A stretch of 7,008 nt of DNA, taken from the NCBI GenBank assembly GCA_009700405.1, contig WLMD01000087.1:1-7008 (forward strand), given 5' to 3'. This DNA is from Actinomycetota bacterium (GTDB lineage Bacteria; Actinomycetota; Actinomycetes; Nanopelagicales; Nanopelagicaceae). Both the position numbers and the translations under genes were made by a program. Position 1 is the first letter of the stretch; each line of letters starts with the position of its first letter. Positions 5,198 to 7,008 of this stretch are shown piece after piece. The notes under the pieces are model-generated. The model searched no databases, was not told the DNA's origin, and was given only the letters and a program-made list of their open reading frames with translations.

Positions 5198-5203
5198 AGT
5201 TTA
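5198..5203 (-). promoter_or_regulatory. -10 element for a leaderless ASCH mRNA
   Basis: Minus-strand TAAACT, seven bases (TTCTATT), then ATG at 5190. No Shine-Dalgarno is present. R7 begins 12 bases further upstream, in the -35 region. Confidence 0.5.
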
Positions 5204-5214
5204 GTGGCTTGAAA

Positions 5215-5240
5215 AAGAAGAGTCGCCCTATAAGCCGGAG
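5215..5240 (+). repeat. Direct repeat R7 of the cassette array (closest to consensus)
   Basis: Core GTCGCCCTATAAGCCGGAG, preceded by AAGAAGA. It is the rightmost copy and the one used here as reference. To its right, GAAATT and ATGCGTGACG faintly resemble the sequence that follows R4 (AAATT, ATGCGTA), but the terminator and tRNA parts are absent. Confidence 0.85.
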
Positions 5241-5294
5241 ACGAAATTCTTATGCGTGACGCCATCCTCAAGAAAATGAATTGCCCTCATTATT

Positions 5295-5321
5295 GCCCCA
5301 AATAAATACTAGTTTAGGGGC
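5295..5321. terminator. Hairpin after the DUF1566 gene, possible terminator
   Basis: GCCCC (5295-5299) pairs with GGGGC (5317-5321), extended by AA/TT after one mismatch, 32 bases beyond the DUF1566 stop. No T-run follows on the minus strand, so it may be a processing or pause hairpin rather than a true intrinsic terminator. Confidence 0.4.
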
Positions 5322-5352
5322 GGTTGAATTGGCTTCCAGTCAATCACGACGT

Positions 5353-6690
5353 CTAGGCGTTGCGAACAAGGCGTACAAAGTTCGTGATGCGCAATGCATC
5401 ACCTTGTGGCGCATTTCCAGCCTGTTGCTTAGTGTCGACTTGTTTTGAATCTGTTCTTTGCGCTCCTGCACCATGGACATCGAGCCACATGCCAAATTGC
5501 TTTCCCATGGCTCGTCCAAAACATACATAGGCTGCTTCATTGCCTCGGGATTCACTCGTTCTTGGATCCACAGACGCGTGAGTAGTCGAGGACCAATACC
5601 AAGGCCAATCTTTATCTCCGGCTTCGTCGACAATCGACGTACTTGAAAAAATTGGATCTATTGCGGCGCTATTTGAAGCACTTGGAGATCTTGTGTAGTC
5701 CACAATGCTCTGCAGCTCCTTGACGTCCGGTAATTTCCAATCGGAGTGCCCTAAGTAATTCTCCTTGTTCTTCTTCTGCACCCACTTCAGCGCAGTAGTC
5801 CAATCCATGCCCTTGAGGCTGTCTGCCTGACTCCACATAAGCGAAGTTGCCTTATCTGTAATTGTGCCGTTCTTATTATCAATAAAATTATTGACACCGT
5901 AATTCTTTGCGCCGCGGACGTAATAGATATAAAACTTCGGCGCTGACAATCCATTCATTCCAATTGCAGGTGGATAGCCCTTAATGCGACCATCTGCAAA
6001 ATTCACACCGAACATCGTCTGCAAGAATTTATACACTTTTCCGGTGTAGAAAGTCGTAGTTACTATATGAGCATCAATAATGCGATCGCCTACCGAGGTA
6101 TCGCCATAGCCAAAGTCAAAGAATTTTGTATCAATAAAAGGTTTGGGGGTTGTGGGCAATTTTGATGAAATTCCGACATCGACGCCCTCGAAATTAATCA
6201 GCGAGTAAGCTTCTTTGAGCGTTGGAATTCGCCAATCTGTGTAATCACCAACATTTACATTTGCAGCACTAGCCAGAGCATCGCCCACTGTCATCTGATC
6301 AAGGCTGTTAATCTCTCCATCTTCATTGAGGTCCAAAGTTTTGGTCCAGATTAAACCTGTCACTAAGTCAGTAATGGTCCCGTCATTGTTATCTCTATAT
6401 TTTGGGGTATTCCCCTGATGGGACGCATTTTGCCCATGAAGAGAGTCTCCAACTGCCGGCTGACCAATCGCGTTTCCAATTAAGTTCCAATATGTTGTTT
6501 GTCCAGTTCCAACAATGGGATATGTGCCGACACCTGCCGCAGTGCTTGTAGAAGCCGGAACATCGACTGAGCGAGACACATTTATGGCGAAGACGGTACC
6601 GACCAAGATAAGGAAGAGTGAAGTGATACCTGCAATCGTTACAAGTAGTACTTTCTTGAGATTCAAACGTGTGAAAGAAAATATCTTCAC
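5353..6690 (-). CDS. Membrane-anchored protein with two DUF1566 (Lcl C-terminal-like) domains
   Basis: 445 residues. A basic N-terminus followed by a hydrophobic helix (about 13-37) indicates a signal peptide or signal anchor, so the rest is outside the membrane. Two DUF1566 domains follow. The first is at about 98-260: YRDNNDGTITDLVTGLIWTK (98-117) and DWRIPTLKEAYSLI (152-165). The second is at about 268-443: FIDNKNGTITDKATSLMWSQ (269-288), DWKLPDVKELQSIVDY (317-332) and WYWSST. Within the first lies a canonical EF-hand-like loop DLNEDGEINSLD (120-131), suggesting calcium binding. DUF1566 forms the C-terminal domain of the Legionella collagen-like adhesin Lcl; adhesion or surface binding is inferred. 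The GTG start overlaps the upstream stop as GTGA, so translation is probably coupled. Stop TAG. GTG was chosen because of this coupling and the signal sequence it gives. Confidence 0.88.
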   Translation of the reverse strand: MKIFSFTRLNLKKVLLVTIAGITSLFLILVGTVFAINVSRSVDVPASTSTAAGVGTYPIVGTGQTTYWNLIGNAIGQPAVGDSLHGQNASHQGNTPKYRDNNDGTITDLVTGLIWTKTLDLNEDGEINSLDQMTVGDALASAANVNVGDYTDWRIPTLKEAYSLINFEGVDVGISSKLPTTPKPFIDTKFFDFGYGDTSVGDRIIDAHIVTTTFYTGKVYKFLQTMFGVNFADGRIKGYPPAIGMNGLSAPKFYIYYVRGAKNYGVNNFIDNKNGTITDKATSLMWSQADSLKGMDWTTALKWVQKKNKENYLGHSDWKLPDVKELQSIVDYTRSPSASNSAAIDPIFSSTSIVDEAGDKDWPWYWSSTTHASVDPRTSESRGNEAAYVCFGRAMGKQFGMWLDVHGAGAQRTDSKQVDTKQQAGNAPQGDALRITNFVRLVRNA

Positions 6691-7008
6691 TTAGCACCGA
6701 GAGTCTCTTTGAGCTTTGCTTCAGTAATTCCAAGGTTCTTAGCGGCAAGCGCGAAATCCGGTGGCATCATATTTCCAAAGGCATCCTTCAGCTCAGCCTC
6801 AGTAATTCCCAATTTCTTAGCCGCAGCAGCGGTATCTATCGCTGGGCCGCCTGGGCCGCCTGGGCCTTCATTAGACGCTAGCGGATCTACAGCAGTCAGG
6901 CCCTTCACGCACTTTACGACCAAGTTCTTCTCTGCGGATTGGGCGTAGTAGTGATAACCATCTTTCGCTGTAGTTCTACCGTTGCATTCATCAAGTTTGA
7001 TTGTGCTC
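6687..7008 (-). CDS. Exported-type protein with Gly-Pro tract and two C-terminal helical repeats (5' end beyond window)
   Basis: The frame is open to the right edge, so only the last 106 residues are seen. They start in a segment with two cysteines (LDECNGR and VVKCVKG, 23 residues apart in between) and YHYYAQSAEKN. Next comes EGPGGPGGPA, three Gly-x-y triplets, too short for a stable collagen helix alone. The end holds two copies of an about 17-residue repeat, AAKKLGITEAELKDAFG and AAKNLGITEAKLKETLG, predicted amphipathic helices of a kind frequent in actinobacterial secreted proteins. The stop TGA overlaps the GTG of the DUF1566 gene. Function is not recognised; a role together with the DUF1566 protein is inferred from the overlap. 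The TTG at 6923 is an internal Leu codon, not a start. Confidence 0.75.
   Translation of the reverse strand, partial: STIKLDECNGRTTAKDGYHYYAQSAEKNLVVKCVKGLTAVDPLASNEGPGGPGGPAIDTAAAAKKLGITEAELKDAFGNMMPPDFALAAKNLGITEAKLKETLGAK
6700..6834 (-). repeat. Duplicated helical-repeat coding segment
   Basis: Plus-strand CAGTAATTCCAAGGTTCTTA (from 6722) and CAGTAATTCCCAATTTCTTA (from 6800) mark two direct copies of the segment coding for the LGITEA-containing helix. They are diverged enough to be old. Confidence 0.6.
6844..6866 (-). repeat. 9-bp tandem repeat encoding the Gly-Pro tract
   Basis: GGGCCGCCT twice, then GGGCC (plus-strand reading), 2.6 units in frame. Each unit encodes one and a half Gly/Pro pairs, so slippage would change the tract length by three residues without a frameshift. 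Confidence 0.7.

Noticed and set aside
940..5240. CRISPR array
   Set aside because: Repeats are 380-1540 bp apart with genes between them and are not uniform spacers.
940..5240. Classical integron with attC sites
   Set aside because: No GTTRRRY/RYYYAAC core pair is visible at the repeats, and no IntI-like integrase is in the window. The cassette logic is retained as a finding but not the name.
5191..5271. Longer ASCH start at the ATG at 5271
   Set aside because: The extra 27 residues would be translated from repeat R7 and a promoter-like segment, they do not fit the family N-terminus, and the ATG at 5190 has a well-placed -10.
6548..6560. GAAGCCGGA inside the DUF1566 gene as an eighth repeat copy
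   Set aside because: Only the GCCGGA end matches; the rest of the 26 bases does not align and it is inside a coding region.
6709..6948. 79-residue plus-strand frame
   Set aside because: It mirrors the repeat-rich minus-strand gene, which has recognisable repeats and a coupled downstream gene.

Overview
The window looks like a compact genome of a free-living actinobacterium of moderate GC content. A freshwater Nanopelagicales-type (acI) lineage is the best guess, but this is inferred from gene content, short intergenic gaps and start-codon context, not from a marker gene. Several start codons have an extended -10 hexamer (TANNNT) 6-7 bases upstream, the arrangement expected for leaderless actinobacterial mRNAs.

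Layout from left to right. At 1-761 (minus) is a TerC-family membrane protein, cut by the window edge, preceded by a yybP-ykoY-type manganese riboswitch and a good promoter. At 969-1397 (minus) is a small protein ending in a DUF1059-like domain. At 1505-3004 (plus) is a DHA2-type MFS exporter. At 3035-3517 (minus) is an SRPBCC-fold protein. At 3752-4363 (plus) is a YitT-family membrane protein. At 4493-4567 (minus) is a tRNA-like gene with encoded CCA. At 4774-5190 (minus) is an ASCH-domain protein. At 5353-6690 (minus) is a membrane-anchored protein with two DUF1566 (Lcl C-terminal-like) domains. It overlaps by four bases a gene that runs off the right edge and carries a short Gly-Pro-rich tract and two helical repeats.

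The most striking feature is a 26-bp direct repeat (core GTCGCCCTATAAGCCGG on the plus strand), present seven times between 940 and 5240. All copies are in the same orientation, with one in every gap between independent units. It cuts 940-5240 into six cassettes of about 380-1540 bp. Four hold one complete protein gene each, one holds a protein gene plus a tRNA fragment, and one holds only a tRNA-like gene and terminators. Genes point either way and mostly carry their own promoters, so the array looks like a cassette array (integron-like in logic, but without recognisable attC core sites) rather than an operon. Read on the minus strand, the repeat resembles the conserved 3' end of RNase P RNA (rnpB). 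This suggests repeated site-specific insertion at the rnpB 3' end, with each insertion regenerating the target. Two adjacent copies (R4 and R5) are extended by about 160 bp holding a terminator, a conserved trailer and tRNA 3' sequence. One of these tRNA copies is intact and the other lacks its 5' end. No integrase is present in the window.

The cassette genes share no pathway: an exporter, a YitT membrane protein, an ASCH RNA-binding-type protein, an SRPBCC protein and a DUF1059 protein. That fits an accessory region. The right-hand pair (DUF1566 plus Gly-Pro protein) looks like a translationally coupled surface module.
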